64,000 bases of DNA from Acidimicrobiaceae bacterium (GCA_009845995.1 VXYK01000055.1:82439-146438), one strand, 5' to 3'. Counted from the first letter of the stretch, positions 34,395 through 44,074 are shown. Notes: a model not told the origin generated them from the sequence alone. Translations and numbers: made by a program.

Positions 34395-34871
34395 GTGAAC
34401 AGTGTGACTGACCGAGCCTGCATCAAATGCGGACACCGCAATTCTGACGGGGCTCGCTTCTGCTCGTCCTGCGGAGACTCGCTGGCTCGAGATGAAGTGA
34501 CAACGGACCATGTTGCGGTCGATTTGGATGGCAGCGGTGTGAGCATTGACCGCTCGGCCTTCGGGGTCCACGAAGGACTGTTTGTAGTTCTGCACGGCCC
34601 GAAAGCGGGGGCCCGTTATGCGCTCGACTCCGATGTGGTGACGGTTGGGCGACACCCCAACAGCGCCATCTTCCTCGACGACATCTCGGTCTCGCGTCGA
34701 CACGCAGAAGTGCAACGCGTCGGGTCGCGCTATCTGGTGCGTGATGTGGGCTCTTTGAACGGCACCTATATCGAGCGCCGGCGTGTTGATGAGCATGAGT
34801 TGGCCGATGGCGAAGTGCTGCAGATCGGCAGATTCAAATTGGTTTTTGTACATGGCACAGGGACGAACTGA
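34395..34871 (+). CDS. Zinc-ribbon FHA domain protein (GarA-position homologue)
   Basis: 158 residues from GTG 34395, directly abutting the gcvH stop; GTG 34404 is an alternative. A zinc ribbon (Cys9, 12, 23, 26) is followed by an FHA domain (about 63-150) with GRHPNS, SVSRRHAEV and DVGSLNGTY, so phosphothreonine binding should be intact. Its position matches GarA (Rv1827), the kinase-regulated switch of 2-oxoglutarate metabolism. The N-terminal ETTS phosphorylation motif I recall from GarA is not obvious, and a zinc ribbon stands there instead. Confidence 0.85.
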   Translation: MNSVTDRACIKCGHRNSDGARFCSSCGDSLARDEVTTDHVAVDLDGSGVSIDRSAFGVHEGLFVVLHGPKAGARYALDSDVVTVGRHPNSAIFLDDISVSRRHAEVQRVGSRYLVRDVGSLNGTYIERRRVDEHELADGEVLQIGRFKLVFVHGTGTN

Positions 34872-34881
34872 AGGGGGCGGT

Positions 34882-35670
34882 ATGGCTGCGCAACCACATC
34901 ACTCGATTGGTGAGGTATTGAGTCTGCTCCAAGCCGAGCACAGCGATGTCACGATCTCGAAGATCCGCTTCTTGGAAAGCCAGGGACTGATCGCACCCGA
35001 GCGAACTCCTTCGGGCTATCGCAAGTTCTACGCACGCGACATTGCCCAGTTGCGCTGGATCCTGGCCCAACAACGCGACCACTTCCTGCCCCTGAAAGTA
35101 ATCAAGAAGCGTCTCGAAGAACCTGGATTCACCCTTGAGGTGGAACCTCTGGCCGCAGAAGAGTCGGCAGCTGCAGAACCGACACTGTTCAGCAAGAGCG
35201 TGAAAAAAGGTGGCAAGGCCCGGGCCGCTCCGGACCCGGTTGAAGCTGAATCTGAGGTTGAGGCTGAAGAGGCGGAGGACGAATTCTTGGAGCCTGTCGA
35301 CGGTCTTTCGGCGACGGAACTGGCCGAGGCTGCGAAAATTGAGGTCGGAACTGTCCGCGAGCTTGATCGCTTGGGTCTCATAGTGTCGATCGGACGCCCC
35401 GGTAGCGCCGTCTATGACCCGGAAGCGGTGACAGTGGCCGAAGCCGCCGCGGTCTTTGGAGAACACGGGTTTGAACCCCGCCACATGCGCATGTTCAAGA
35501 TCTCCGCCGAGCGTCAGGCGGGTGTTCTGGAACAGATTTTCTCGTCGCGTTTGGCCAAGGGTGGCAGGTCCGCCCAGCGGGCGCGCAAAGAACTGAACGA
35601 GCTTGTGCGACTGGGCGAGGAGCTTCAACGCTCAATCCTGCGCAGGAGTTTTGGCGACAGTCTTGACTGA
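34882..35670 (+). CDS. ftsR: MerR-family regulator, FtsR type
   Basis: 262 residues from ATG 34882 (AAGGGGG just upstream). An N-terminal MerR helix-turn-helix (SIGEVLSLLQAEHSDVTISK) with the LESQGLIAPERTPSGYRKF wing is followed by a Glu/Ala-rich linker and a second conserved domain (about 155-255). It corresponds to Rv1828 / corynebacterial FtsR, which activates cell-division gene expression. The order gcvH, FHA, ftsR is conserved. Confidence 0.85.
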   Translation: MAAQPHHSIGEVLSLLQAEHSDVTISKIRFLESQGLIAPERTPSGYRKFYARDIAQLRWILAQQRDHFLPLKVIKKRLEEPGFTLEVEPLAAEESAAAEPTLFSKSVKKGGKARAAPDPVEAESEVEAEEAEDEFLEPVDGLSATELAEAAKIEVGTVRELDRLGLIVSIGRPGSAVYDPEAVTVAEAAAVFGEHGFEPRHMRMFKISAERQAGVLEQIFSSRLAKGGRSAQRARKELNELVRLGEELQRSILRRSFGDSLD

Positions 35671-36229
35671 CGCAGTTGTCTCGGACCTCCAGATTCTTCT
35701 CGATTCCAGAGGTATTGAAGCGACTGTCGAGCGCGTTGCCGCGGAGGTCAGTGCTGACCACACCGATGGGGTCGTGCTTGCCGGAGTGTTGAGGGGAAGC
35801 GTGCCGTTTCTCGCTGACCTAGCTCGGGCGATGTCGATTCACGTGAGGATCGACTTTCTGGCGATCACCCCGTATTCGCCTGGCACCGGTCGGGTCCGCT
35901 TACTGAAGGATCTGGACATCGACATCACAGGGCGCGATGTGGTGATCGTCGAGGACATTGTTGACACAGGACTGACCAGCGAGTTTCTGAGTGCGCAGTT
36001 GAATCGTCGGAACCCGCGCAACCTGTCCGTCTGCACTTTCGTGGACCGGCCGGCGCGTCGCGTGGCCCCGATCGAACCTGATTACGTCGGTATTGAGATT
36101 CCCGAGGAGTTCGTGATTGGTTATGGCCTCGACTATGAGGGCCGCTACAGGAATCTGCCGATATTGGCCACCGCGGACCCCGCAGTTCTGAAGGAGAACC
36201 CCGATGCGTACATCGCCGCCTTGTATTGA
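35663..36229 (+). CDS. hpt: Hypoxanthine phosphoribosyltransferase
   Basis: 188 residues from TTG 35663, which overlaps the ftsR stop by eight bases; AGGAG is 14 bases upstream, so the start is uncertain. GVLRGSVPFLADL, the PRPP loop VVIVEDIVDTGLT and a C-terminal YVGIEIPEEFVIGYGLDY segment match Hpt, which salvages hypoxanthine and guanine. It is inserted between ftsR and the bifunctional nuclease gene relative to the mycobacterial order I remember. Confidence 0.92.
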   Translation: MTDAVVSDLQILLDSRGIEATVERVAAEVSADHTDGVVLAGVLRGSVPFLADLARAMSIHVRIDFLAITPYSPGTGRVRLLKDLDIDITGRDVVIVEDIVDTGLTSEFLSAQLNRRNPRNLSVCTFVDRPARRVAPIEPDYVGIEIPEEFVIGYGLDYEGRYRNLPILATADPAVLKENPDAYIAALY

Positions 36230-36306
36230 TCCTAAGCGCATCGATTCTAGACACTCGCTTGGCTGCCAACATCGGACCCTCAAGGTGGACGGTCTAGGGT
36301 AGAAGC

Positions 36307-36804
36307 ATGCAGGAGATGGATCTCATCGGTGTTCGCGTCGAAATGCCGACCAACGCACCGATGGTACTGCTGCGCGAACGCACCGGTGAGGAACGGATCA
36401 TCCCGATCTACATCGGCGCACAGGAAGCGACCGCGATCGCTCTGGCTCTCGACGGTGTCGACACCCCACGCCCGATGACCCACGACTTGATGCGCGACCT
36501 GCTTGAGGAGTTGTCCGTCGACATGGTCCGCGTGGTCATCACCAGCCTCCACGAAAAGACCTTCTTCGCCGAGTTGCATCTCAGTGTTGAAGGCAAGGCC
36601 CATGTGGTTTCCAGCAGACCATCTGACGCGATCGCGCTGGCCGTGCGCACGAACACGCCGATTTTCGCTGAAGAGGCCGTTGTCGAAGAAGTGGGTTTTC
36701 GTGAATCGGATCCCCAAGAGGCTGAACAATCCGAAGAAGTCGTAGAAGAGTTCAAGGAGTTCCTCGACAATATTTCGCCGGAAGACTTCGAGGACCAAGG
36801 CTGA
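36307..36804 (+). CDS. Bifunctional nuclease family protein (DUF151)
   Basis: 165 residues. MDLIGVRVEMPTNAPMVLL at the N-terminus and IPIYIGAQEATAIALAL are family hallmarks, followed by an acidic tail. Plant members have nuclease activity; the bacterial role is unclear. Equivalent to Rv1829 in the conserved block. TAGGGT six bases before ATG suggests a leaderless start. Confidence 0.88.
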   Translation: MQEMDLIGVRVEMPTNAPMVLLRERTGEERIIPIYIGAQEATAIALALDGVDTPRPMTHDLMRDLLEELSVDMVRVVITSLHEKTFFAELHLSVEGKAHVVSSRPSDAIALAVRTNTPIFAEEAVVEEVGFRESDPQEAEQSEEVVEEFKEFLDNISPEDFEDQG

Positions 36805-36832
36805 GAACAACGAAGCTGAGGACAACGCGGTG

Positions 36833-36861
36833 TTGACCTCTGCCGCGCACCACCGTAGAGT
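36833..36861 (+). promoter_or_regulatory. Sigma-70 type promoter of the MerR gene at 36917
   Basis: TTGACC (36833-36838), a 17-base spacer and TAGAGT (36856-36861). The expected transcription start is near 36868, leaving a leader of about 49 bases that includes GGAGAGAC just before ATG. Confidence 0.55.
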
Positions 36862-36916
36862 TATCCACACTCACAGCGGCGTAATTTCGTTTGTGTGATG
36901 ATGATCGGAGAGACAG

Positions 36917-37411
36917 ATGACCGAGCAAGGGTTCAGTTCCAGACGCACCGCGGAAATCGCAGGAATCACCTACCGACAGCTTGACTACTGGGCTCGCAAG
37001 GACATTGTGCGCCCCTCGCTGACCAAAGCGAGTGGTTCGGGCAGCCGTCGCCTTTACAGCTACCGCGACCTCCTTGAGCTCAGAGTGATCAAGACCCTGC
37101 TTGATTCGGGAATCAAGTTGCAGCAGGTGCGCAAGGGGCTTGACTACCTGCGTGATCAACTGGGCGAAGACGTCACCTCGGCCAGTCTCGTCATCAGCGG
37201 CAGCAGTTCGGTGGTGGTCAACGACGGCGAGGAACTCATCGAAATCCTCCAAAACGGCCAGGGAGTGCTCAACGTCCTTCCCTTGGGAGGCGTCAAAGAT
37301 GCCGTAGACGGGTTGATAGTCGAGCTCTTCCCCGAAGGCGACGTGATCGGCGACTCCGACGCGGTGCCGTCGCCGGGCGCAGCCGCGGAACTCGCAACAG
37401 CGGCCAACTGA
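36917..37411 (+). CDS. MerR-family transcriptional regulator
   Basis: 164 residues. The N-terminal helix-turn-helix (FSSRRTAEIAGITYRQLDYW, then RPSLTKASGSGSRRLYSY) is followed by a helical segment and a short C-terminal domain. It corresponds to Rv1830 at the end of the gcvH block. It has its own promoter and GGAGAGAC ribosome site. Confidence 0.87.
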   Translation: MTEQGFSSRRTAEIAGITYRQLDYWARKDIVRPSLTKASGSGSRRLYSYRDLLELRVIKTLLDSGIKLQQVRKGLDYLRDQLGEDVTSASLVISGSSSVVVNDGEELIEILQNGQGVLNVLPLGGVKDAVDGLIVELFPEGDVIGDSDAVPSPGAAAELATAAN

Positions 37412-37461
37412 CAAAAGCCACAACCTGTCCCAAGGTGGCCCCGACCGATGCTGGAGCAACC

Positions 37462-38529
37462 ATGACCGGTAGCAGGCGCTCGCCGCTGTTCGACGTCCAT
37501 GTAGCGCTCGGGGCCAAAATGGTGCCGTTCAGTGGTTGGGAGATGCCTCTGTCGTATCCGGGCGGCACTCTCGGGGAGCATCTCGCCTGCCGTTCAGAGA
37601 GCGTCGTTTTCGATGTGTCGCACCTGGGCACGGTGCGAGTCAGTGGTCCAGGAGCGTTCGAAGCACTGCAATGGGCCTTCTCCAACGATCTGAATCGCAT
37701 AGGGCCGGGTCGAGCGCAATACACGCATCTTCTCGACGCAACAGACGCTTCAGTCCTCGACGACATCATCGTGTGGTGGGTCTCGAAAGACCGTTTCGAT
37801 GTGATGCCCAACGCGTCCAACACCAGCCGAGTCGACAAGGCGCTCTCAGAAGCTCCGACTTTGCCCCAGATCGAAGACGTGACCAGCACCCGGGCGGTGG
37901 TCGCGGTGCAGGGACCAGAGGTTCGAGCCAGACTCGCGACTGTTTCTCCCGAAGCAGCGGCCGTCGGCCGTTTCCGCGTCGCCCAAGTAGAGATTGCCGG
38001 TTGCGATGTACTGGTGGCCGGCACCGGCTACACGGGAGAGGACGGATTGGAAATCGCCGTCGAAGCCGATGCCGCAACCACCATTTGGAACCTGATTGTG
38101 GGAGCAGGCATAACTCCGGCGGGTCTGGGCGCTCGCGACACCCTGCGCTTGGAGGCTGGTCTGCCTCTCCACGGACACGAGTTGGGCGCGGGCATCTCCC
38201 CTCTGCAAGCGGGCCTCGGCTGGGTGGTGCGCTTGGACAAGGGCGACTTCCGAGGACGCGACGCTCTGTTGGCCGAACAGCAAACCGGCCCGCGCAGGCT
38301 TTTGCGGGGGCTTTTGGTGGACGGTCGCCGCCCTCCCCGCGAAGGGCAGACGGTCTCAAGCAACGGAGAGGAGATCGGCTCTATCTCCAGTGGCAACTTC
38401 TCACCGATCCTTCAGCGGGGAATCGCGATGGCTTTTCTGCGGCCTGATATCGCCCCCGGTGACGAGGTGACCATCGATGTCCGCGGCACCGAAGTAGCCG
38501 CGGTGGTGACCACCCCACCCTTCGTGTGA
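37462..38529 (+). CDS. gcvT: Aminomethyltransferase (glycine cleavage T protein)
   Basis: 355 residues from ATG 37462 (GGAG six bases upstream); the open frame starts at GTG 37435. FDVHVALGAKMVPFSGWEMP, FDVSHLGTV and TGYTGEDGLEI are GcvT signatures; LGARDTLRLEAGLPLHGHEL binds folate. It transfers the methylene group from lipoyl-GcvH to tetrahydrofolate. No gcvP in the window. Confidence 0.93.
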   Translation: MTGSRRSPLFDVHVALGAKMVPFSGWEMPLSYPGGTLGEHLACRSESVVFDVSHLGTVRVSGPGAFEALQWAFSNDLNRIGPGRAQYTHLLDATDASVLDDIIVWWVSKDRFDVMPNASNTSRVDKALSEAPTLPQIEDVTSTRAVVAVQGPEVRARLATVSPEAAAVGRFRVAQVEIAGCDVLVAGTGYTGEDGLEIAVEADAATTIWNLIVGAGITPAGLGARDTLRLEAGLPLHGHELGAGISPLQAGLGWVVRLDKGDFRGRDALLAEQQTGPRRLLRGLLVDGRRPPREGQTVSSNGEEIGSISSGNFSPILQRGIAMAFLRPDIAPGDEVTIDVRGTEVAAVVTTPPFV

Positions 38530-38558
38530 GGCCTCGGTCCAGAGACAGCTTCGAACTG

Positions 38559-39428
38559 CTACCCGAGACGCAGCGGTTGGAGGACCGTCTCGCCGAATTC
38601 GCTCACGGTGTCGGGGACGGCGAAATCGCTCATCCAGACATAGATTCGCTCGATTCCTGAGGCTGCGCGCTCAGCGAAATGTTCGGTGAGCTCATCGGCG
38701 TCGCCGATGACATGACCTGTGTCACTGAAACGCCGAAGTGCCGTCTCGGTGATCGCAACCCGATCGCTTCCGTGTGGGATGAACGTGACCCGCTGTTGAA
38801 TCGAACTTCGGGCATCGCCGATCCGTTCTCTCATTTCGTCGAAGCGATCGAGACGATGAATCGGACAGTTCCACCAATCGGCGAAGCGGGCCACGAGCGC
38901 CAGTGTTCGGGGACCGCTCCCGCCAATGACAATAGGGATGCGGTCGATCGGCGTCGGGACCTGTTGGGCGTCGCTCAGTGTGTGGTGTCGGCCGCAATAG
39001 GAGACTCGTTCGCCGGACCAGAGCGCGGTCACAACCTCGAGAGTTTCTGTCAGGCGATCCACGCGGGCACGGGGAGCGGTGTCACCGGCACCGAACGTCT
39101 CGAACTCGGTCGGGACGCTGCCCCAACCGATGCCCAACTCGAAGCGGCCCGAAGTGGCGTGGTCGAGCGTGACGGCCTGCCGGGCCAGCACCGCGGGGTG
39201 GTAAAAGGAGTCGCACAACACGAGATGGCCGACGGTGCCGGTGGTGTTCGCGCCGAGCCATGCGGCGGTGGTCATGGCATCCCACATTGGCTGGCTCTCG
39301 GCCAGCGGCGGGGCGAGATGGTCCATCAATGCCACTCCGCCGAACCCCGAGTCGACGGCAACATTGACTCGCTGGACCATCGTCGGCAACGACATTCGCA
39401 TCTGCGGCAGGAACAGCTGAAAGTCCAT
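38559..39428 (-). CDS. LLM-class F420-dependent oxidoreductase
   Basis: 289 residues of a luciferase-like TIM barrel. FLPQMRMSLPT, GGVALMDHLAP, GRFELGIGWG and VIGGSGPRTLALVARFADWWN are typical of actinobacterial F420-dependent members. Substrate unknown. It follows aroC by 18 bases on the same strand, but a functional link is not evident. Confidence 0.85.
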   Translation of the reverse strand: MDFQLFLPQMRMSLPTMVQRVNVAVDSGFGGVALMDHLAPPLAESQPMWDAMTTAAWLGANTTGTVGHLVLCDSFYHPAVLARQAVTLDHATSGRFELGIGWGSVPTEFETFGAGDTAPRARVDRLTETLEVVTALWSGERVSYCGRHHTLSDAQQVPTPIDRIPIVIGGSGPRTLALVARFADWWNCPIHRLDRFDEMRERIGDARSSIQQRVTFIPHGSDRVAITETALRRFSDTGHVIGDADELTEHFAERAASGIERIYVWMSDFAVPDTVSEFGETVLQPLRLG

Positions 39429-39446
39429 GAGCGGGCGGATGTCGGC

Positions 39447-40553
39447 TTACGGGCGCTCGTCGAGCATCGGCAGAACGTTGATTGCGTGCTGGCGCAGGAA
39501 ATGGTCGGCGAGGGTCAGCAGCACCATCGCTTCGACCATGGGCACAGCACGGGGCAGCACGCATGGGTCATGGCGCCCCTTGGCCGCAAGAGTCGTCTCC
39601 TCGCCGTCTCTGGTCACGGTCTTCTGTTCGCTGGCGATCGTGGCGGTGGGTTTGAACGCCACCCGGGTCAAGATGTTCTCGCCGTTGGAGATCCCGCCCT
39701 GGATGCCACCGGACCTGTTGCCGGCTGTCCTCGTGAGACCCGCCTCCGTGGCTTCGAAGGGATCGTTGTGAGTCAATCCGGTCATCTTCGTGCCCGCGAA
39801 ACCGCTGCCGATCTCGACGCCTTTGGCCGCGGGAAGCGACATCAGAGCGCCGGCGAGGTCGGCGTCGAGTTTGTCGAACACCGGCTCTCCCAAACCGGCT
39901 GCGACCCCGCGGGCAATGCAGGTGACGGTTCCCCCCAAGGAGTCGCCGGTGCGTCGGGCGTTCTCGATCGCTTCGCTCATCAAAGCTGCGGCGGCCGGGT
40001 CCGGGCAGCGGGTCGGGTGGTTCTCGATGTCTTCGAGGCTCACTGCGGAATCGTCGACTTCGGCGTCTATGTCAGCGACGCTTTGCACCCAACCGAGGAC
40101 CTCGATTCCAGCTGCCGTCTTCAGCAATCGGCGAGCAATCGCGCCTGCGGCTACCCGACCGACCGTTTCACGCGCCGAAGCCCTGCCGCCTCCCTGCCAA
40201 TCCCGAAAGCCGTATTTGGCGTCGTAGGTGAAGTCGGCATGAGACGGCCGGTAGACGTCCCGCAGGTGCTCGTAGGCAGCCGGGTTGTGATCGGCGTTGC
40301 GAACCAGAACGGCGATCGGAGTGCCGGTCGTATAGCCGGCGAACACCCCCGAAAGGATCTCGGCACGGTCCGCTTCGTCGCGTTGTGTGACGAGGCGGCT
40401 CTGGCCGGGGCGGCGACGGTCGAGGTCACGCTGCAGATCTTCGGCGTCGATTGCCAGGCGCGGCGGGCAGCCGTCAACCACGACTCCCACGCCGGGACCG
40501 TGGGATTCGCCGAAAGTGGTGACTCGAAAGAGAGTGCCTAATGAACTGGACAT
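39447..40553 (-). CDS. aroC: Chorismate synthase
   Basis: 368 residues from ATG 40553 (GTG 40556 is adjacent). [46 protein letters not shown] and [13 protein letters not shown] are the three standard signatures. It forms chorismate from EPSP with reduced FMN. It lies 76 bases after glpD on the same strand. Confidence 0.96.
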   Translation of the reverse strand: MSSSLGTLFRVTTFGESHGPGVGVVVDGCPPRLAIDAEDLQRDLDRRRPGQSRLVTQRDEADRAEILSGVFAGYTTGTPIAVLVRNADHNPAAYEHLRDVYRPSHADFTYDAKYGFRDWQGGGRASARETVGRVAAGAIARRLLKTAAGIEVLGWVQSVADIDAEVDDSAVSLEDIENHPTRCPDPAAAALMSEAIENARRTGDSLGGTVTCIARGVAAGLGEPVFDKLDADLAGALMSLPAAKGVEIGSGFAGTKMTGLTHNDPFEATEAGLTRTAGNRSGGIQGGISNGENILTRVAFKPTATIASEQKTVTRDGEETTLAAKGRHDPCVLPRAVPMVEAMVLLTLADHFLRQHAINVLPMLDERP

Positions 40554-40629
40554 CACAGGCGAGTGTACGGGCCGCGCTAGTCCGCTCGCAGGATGTTTAC
40601 GAGAAGCAGGTCGCGCTCAGCGGGCAGAG

Positions 40630-42399
40630 TCAGGCTTCGATGAGCCCGCGGGTATCTGCGGCACGGCGGCGGATGCTGTCAGCGGTGCTGTCGTCTGGCG
40701 CCGCGTTAGCGGCTCGTTCGGCTTCTACCCGTTCGTACCAGTGTTTCACTTCGGACGACCTTCGCTGATCGCTCCAGCCGAGCTCGGCAGCCATCAAAGA
40801 AGCAACCCTTTCGGCCGCGAGATTGCCCCGTTGTTCACCCTCGATAGAGATGCGCAAACGACGCGCCAGCACGTCGTCGAGGTGCAGCGCTCCTTCGTGC
40901 CGCGCGGCATGCACAACCTCCGCGGCGATGTAGGTCCCGCCGGGCAGTTGCGCTGCAAGTGAGGGGTCGCGTCTGGTCATCTCCAGAACGTCGACTATGC
41001 GGTTGCCGTGCCTCCATAGGAGGCGCTCGATGACCTCGCGGTCCAGGGCGCTGTCCTTGGCGAGCGCATCGGCTTGCTGTGACCAATGTTGCCAATCCCC
41101 GCTACCGAGCAGCACAACCTCATGAGTGCAAGAAGGGGGAACAAATGCGCGCAGCCCCTCCACCGCGGCGTTGACCGCGTCAGCGGCCATGACGCGATAC
41201 GTCGTGTACTTGCCGCCGGCAATCGAAACGAGTCCCGGGATCGGCTCAGCCACGGCGTGCTCGCGACTCAATTTGGCAGTGTCGTTACCCGCGGTGTCGT
41301 CCAATGATGGGTCGAGCAGCGGTCGAAGTCCCACATACACCCCCAGAATGTCGGCTCTGGTGAGAGGCCTTTCGAGGGTCTTGTTGGCGTGGTCCAAGAT
41401 GTAGTCGATATCAGCGCTCGACGCTGCCGGGTGAGCTCGGTCGAAAGACCATTCGGTGTCGGTCGTGCCGATCAACCAGTGCTCACCCCACGGAATCAAG
41501 AAGAGCACGCTGCGATCAGTGCGCAACACAACCCCGCATTCGCTGTCGAAGCAGTCCTTGGGTACCACCAGATGAACACCCTTGGCCGCGCGTACCGCAA
41601 GAGTGGACGGAGTGACCATGTCGTGGATGTCGTCGAGCCAGACACCGGTGGCGTTGATGACTTTGGCGGCGCGGCACTCATAGTCGGTGTTGGTTTCCAG
41701 GTCACGGAGTTTGGCGCCCACGACCGTGGCCACACCGTCGAGATCCTCAATCAACAAGCCTGTGACACGAGTGCTGGTGACAATTGAGGCACCGTGTTCA
41801 CAAGCCGTTCGAGCGATAGCCAGCGTGTGTCGTGCGTCATCGATCTGCGCGTCCTGGTAGGTGATTGCCCCTACCAACGATGATCGTTTCAGGCCTGGTG
41901 CGAGCTTCAGGGCCGCCTTGCGACCCAGGTGGCGGTGCAGTGGAAGCGGATTCTTCCCAGTACGAGCCAACAGGTCGTAGAGCAGGACCCCGGCTCCGTA
42001 GTAGATCCGCTGCCAGAAACGACGGGTCAACGGAATCATGAACGAAACCGTGCGAACGAGATGCGGAGAAACGGTCCGGGCCAGCAAACCCCGCTCGTGC
42101 AGGGCTTCGCGGACCAAGGCGAAGTCGCGTTGTTCGAGATAGCGCAACCCGCCGTGGAGGAGTTTCGACGATCGACTCGACGTGCCGCTGGCCAGATCTC
42201 GTTGTTCAACGAGTCCGACCTTGAGCCCCCGAGTGACCGCGTCAAGGGCGCAACCCACCCCGGTGACACCGCCGCCGATCACCAGAATGTCGAGAGGTTC
42301 GTTGCTCAGACGTTCGACATCGACTGCCCGCCTCTGGGGACTGAGCGACCCTGGAACAGCGCTGGAAGGCACTGCCGTCTTCGATGTGGGCGCGTCCAT
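40630..42399 (-). CDS. glpD: Glycerol-3-phosphate dehydrogenase
   Basis: 589 residues from ATG 42399, six bases after TACGCT on the minus strand. DILVIGGGVTGVGCALDA binds FAD; SSRSSKLLHGGLRYLEQ and GTTDTEW are GlpD motifs; a C-terminal domain (from about 440) is typical of the aerobic, membrane-associated enzyme that passes electrons to quinone. It oxidises glycerol-3-phosphate to dihydroxyacetone phosphate. Divergent from an acyl-CoA ligase. Confidence 0.94.
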   Translation of the reverse strand: MDAPTSKTAVPSSAVPGSLSPQRRAVDVERLSNEPLDILVIGGGVTGVGCALDAVTRGLKVGLVEQRDLASGTSSRSSKLLHGGLRYLEQRDFALVREALHERGLLARTVSPHLVRTVSFMIPLTRRFWQRIYYGAGVLLYDLLARTGKNPLPLHRHLGRKAALKLAPGLKRSSLVGAITYQDAQIDDARHTLAIARTACEHGASIVTSTRVTGLLIEDLDGVATVVGAKLRDLETNTDYECRAAKVINATGVWLDDIHDMVTPSTLAVRAAKGVHLVVPKDCFDSECGVVLRTDRSVLFLIPWGEHWLIGTTDTEWSFDRAHPAASSADIDYILDHANKTLERPLTRADILGVYVGLRPLLDPSLDDTAGNDTAKLSREHAVAEPIPGLVSIAGGKYTTYRVMAADAVNAAVEGLRAFVPPSCTHEVVLLGSGDWQHWSQQADALAKDSALDREVIERLLWRHGNRIVDVLEMTRRDPSLAAQLPGGTYIAAEVVHAARHEGALHLDDVLARRLRISIEGEQRGNLAAERVASLMAAELGWSDQRRSSEVKHWYERVEAERAANAAPDDSTADSIRRRAADTRGLIEA

Positions 42400-42405
42400 G
42401 ATGCC

Positions 42406-42415
42406 AGCGTACGCT
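42406..42415. promoter_or_regulatory. Palindromic AGCGTACGCT holding two opposed -10 hexamers
   Basis: The 10-base palindrome places TACGCT on both strands: plus 42410-42415 (nine bases to ATG 42425) and minus 42411-42406 (six bases to ATG 42399). The 25-base divergent gap has no ribosome site for either gene. Likely leaderless, mutually overlapping promoters. Confidence 0.45.
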
Positions 42416-42424
42416 GCTTCAGAT

Positions 42425-44065
42425 ATGACTCCGACCGCACCCGACGCGCTCAACTTTGCGACGATCTGGGAGGGCATAGCCGACTCCGTCGGGGAGGCTC
42501 CTGCTGTTGCCCATGGCCCCGAAGTACGCGATTGGGCAACGTTTGAGAATCGTGCGGCGCGCCTTGCCAACGCTCTGGGCTCTTTCGAGATAGGCACCAA
42601 CGACAAGGTCGCCTTCTACCTGTACAACGGGTTCGAATATCAAGAGGCCCAGTTCGCGGCCTTCAAACAACGAGCGGTTCCCTGCAATGTCAACTACCGC
42701 TACATCGCCGAAGAATTGGCATATCTGCTCAACAATGCGGACGCGAAGGCGATCTTCTTCGATGTCTCGCTCCGTGATCGCGTAGCGCAGGTCGTTGACC
42801 GCTGCAAAAAGCTGCGGCTTCTGGTTCAGGTAGGCGGTGGCGAACTTCTCGACGGCGCGGTGGCCTACGAAGACCTGATCACTACCAGCGCGCCTGCGCC
42901 CCGTATCGAGCGCAGTGGCGACGACCTGTGGTTTCTCTACACCGGTGGCACCACGGGCAACCCCAAGGCGGTCATGTGGCCCCAAGATCAGATGATCGCA
43001 AACATGGGTGGCCACTACCGGATACTGAAACGCGAGATCCCGAAGAACGCGGTGGCGGCGATAGATGCGGCTGTAGAAATGCACAGGCGCAAGCGCACCA
43101 CGCGGCTGCTTGCGTCCGCTCCGCTGATGCACGGAACCTCAGGGATCAACTCGCTTCATGTGCTCACCATGGGCGGCATGGTCGCGACCCTCGTCAGTCG
43201 CAGCTTGGATGCCGAAGAACTATGGAGCTTGGTGGCCCGACACCGTCTCACGATGCTGGTCATCGTGGGCGACGCGTTCGCCCGTCCGATGCTCGAATCC
43301 CTCGACGCTGCCAAGGCTGCGGGAAAGCCCCATGATCTGTCGAGCGTGTACCAGGTCTTCTCTTCGGGTGTGATGTGGTCTGCGGAATCCAAGAGAGCTT
43401 TTCTTGAGCACAAGGCGATGACCCTGATCGACAGCCTCGGTGCCAGCGAATCCATCGGTCAGGGTATGCAGACGATTCGACGAGATGAAGGCGCGACTAC
43501 AGCTACGGGCCGATTCGCGTTGGGTCCCACAACCGCTGTGATCAGCGATGACGGGCGCTTTCTTTCACCTGGCAGCGATGAAGTGGGGCGTCTCGCCAAC
43601 CGGGGTGCCAACCCGATCGGCTATTACAAAGACGAAGCCAAAACGGCAGAGACCTTCCCGTTGATCGACGGTGTGCGGTGGTCGATACCGGGAGATTATG
43701 CAACCGTCGATGCACACGGCACGATCACACTCCTGGGTCGAGGTTCGGTGTGCATCAACTCCGGTGGTGAGAAGATCTTCCCCGAAGAAGTCGAAGAAGC
43801 TCTCAAGAGTCACAGCACGGTGCTCGACTGCAATGCTGTGGGGCTAGCTGATCCACGGTGGGGGCAATCGGTCAACGCGGTGGTGTTGATCAAACCTGGT
43901 GTGGAGGTCTCCGACGATGAGCTGATCGCCCACTGCCGAACTCGTATCGCCTCGTACAAGGCTCCGAAGCGAATCGTTCGCGTCGAGGAGTTTGTGCGGA
44001 GCCCCAACGGGAAATCCGACTATCAGTGGGCCAAGGCAACCGCGGAGTCGTCAGTCGAGCGATGA
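42425..44065 (+). CDS. Acyl-CoA synthetase (AMP-binding)
   Basis: 546 residues from ATG 42425; ATG 42401 is an alternative within the promoter region. YTGGTTGNPKAV (P-loop), a GASES-type segment, GDYATVD and the C-terminal SPNGKSDYQWAK with the adenylation lysine are present. It resembles actinobacterial FadD-like ligases acting on fatty or steroid-side-chain acids. Divergent from glpD. Confidence 0.9.
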   Translation: MTPTAPDALNFATIWEGIADSVGEAPAVAHGPEVRDWATFENRAARLANALGSFEIGTNDKVAFYLYNGFEYQEAQFAAFKQRAVPCNVNYRYIAEELAYLLNNADAKAIFFDVSLRDRVAQVVDRCKKLRLLVQVGGGELLDGAVAYEDLITTSAPAPRIERSGDDLWFLYTGGTTGNPKAVMWPQDQMIANMGGHYRILKREIPKNAVAAIDAAVEMHRRKRTTRLLASAPLMHGTSGINSLHVLTMGGMVATLVSRSLDAEELWSLVARHRLTMLVIVGDAFARPMLESLDAAKAAGKPHDLSSVYQVFSSGVMWSAESKRAFLEHKAMTLIDSLGASESIGQGMQTIRRDEGATTATGRFALGPTTAVISDDGRFLSPGSDEVGRLANRGANPIGYYKDEAKTAETFPLIDGVRWSIPGDYATVDAHGTITLLGRGSVCINSGGEKIFPEEVEEALKSHSTVLDCNAVGLADPRWGQSVNAVVLIKPGVEVSDDELIAHCRTRIASYKAPKRIVRVEEFVRSPNGKSDYQWAKATAESSVER

Positions 44066-44074
44066 CCTATCCGA

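Noticed and set aside
38679..40541. 620-codon open frame on the plus strand
   Set aside because: It lies antisense to aroC and the LLM oxidoreductase, both with complete family motifs; its translation has no recognisable domain and is a codon-bias shadow.
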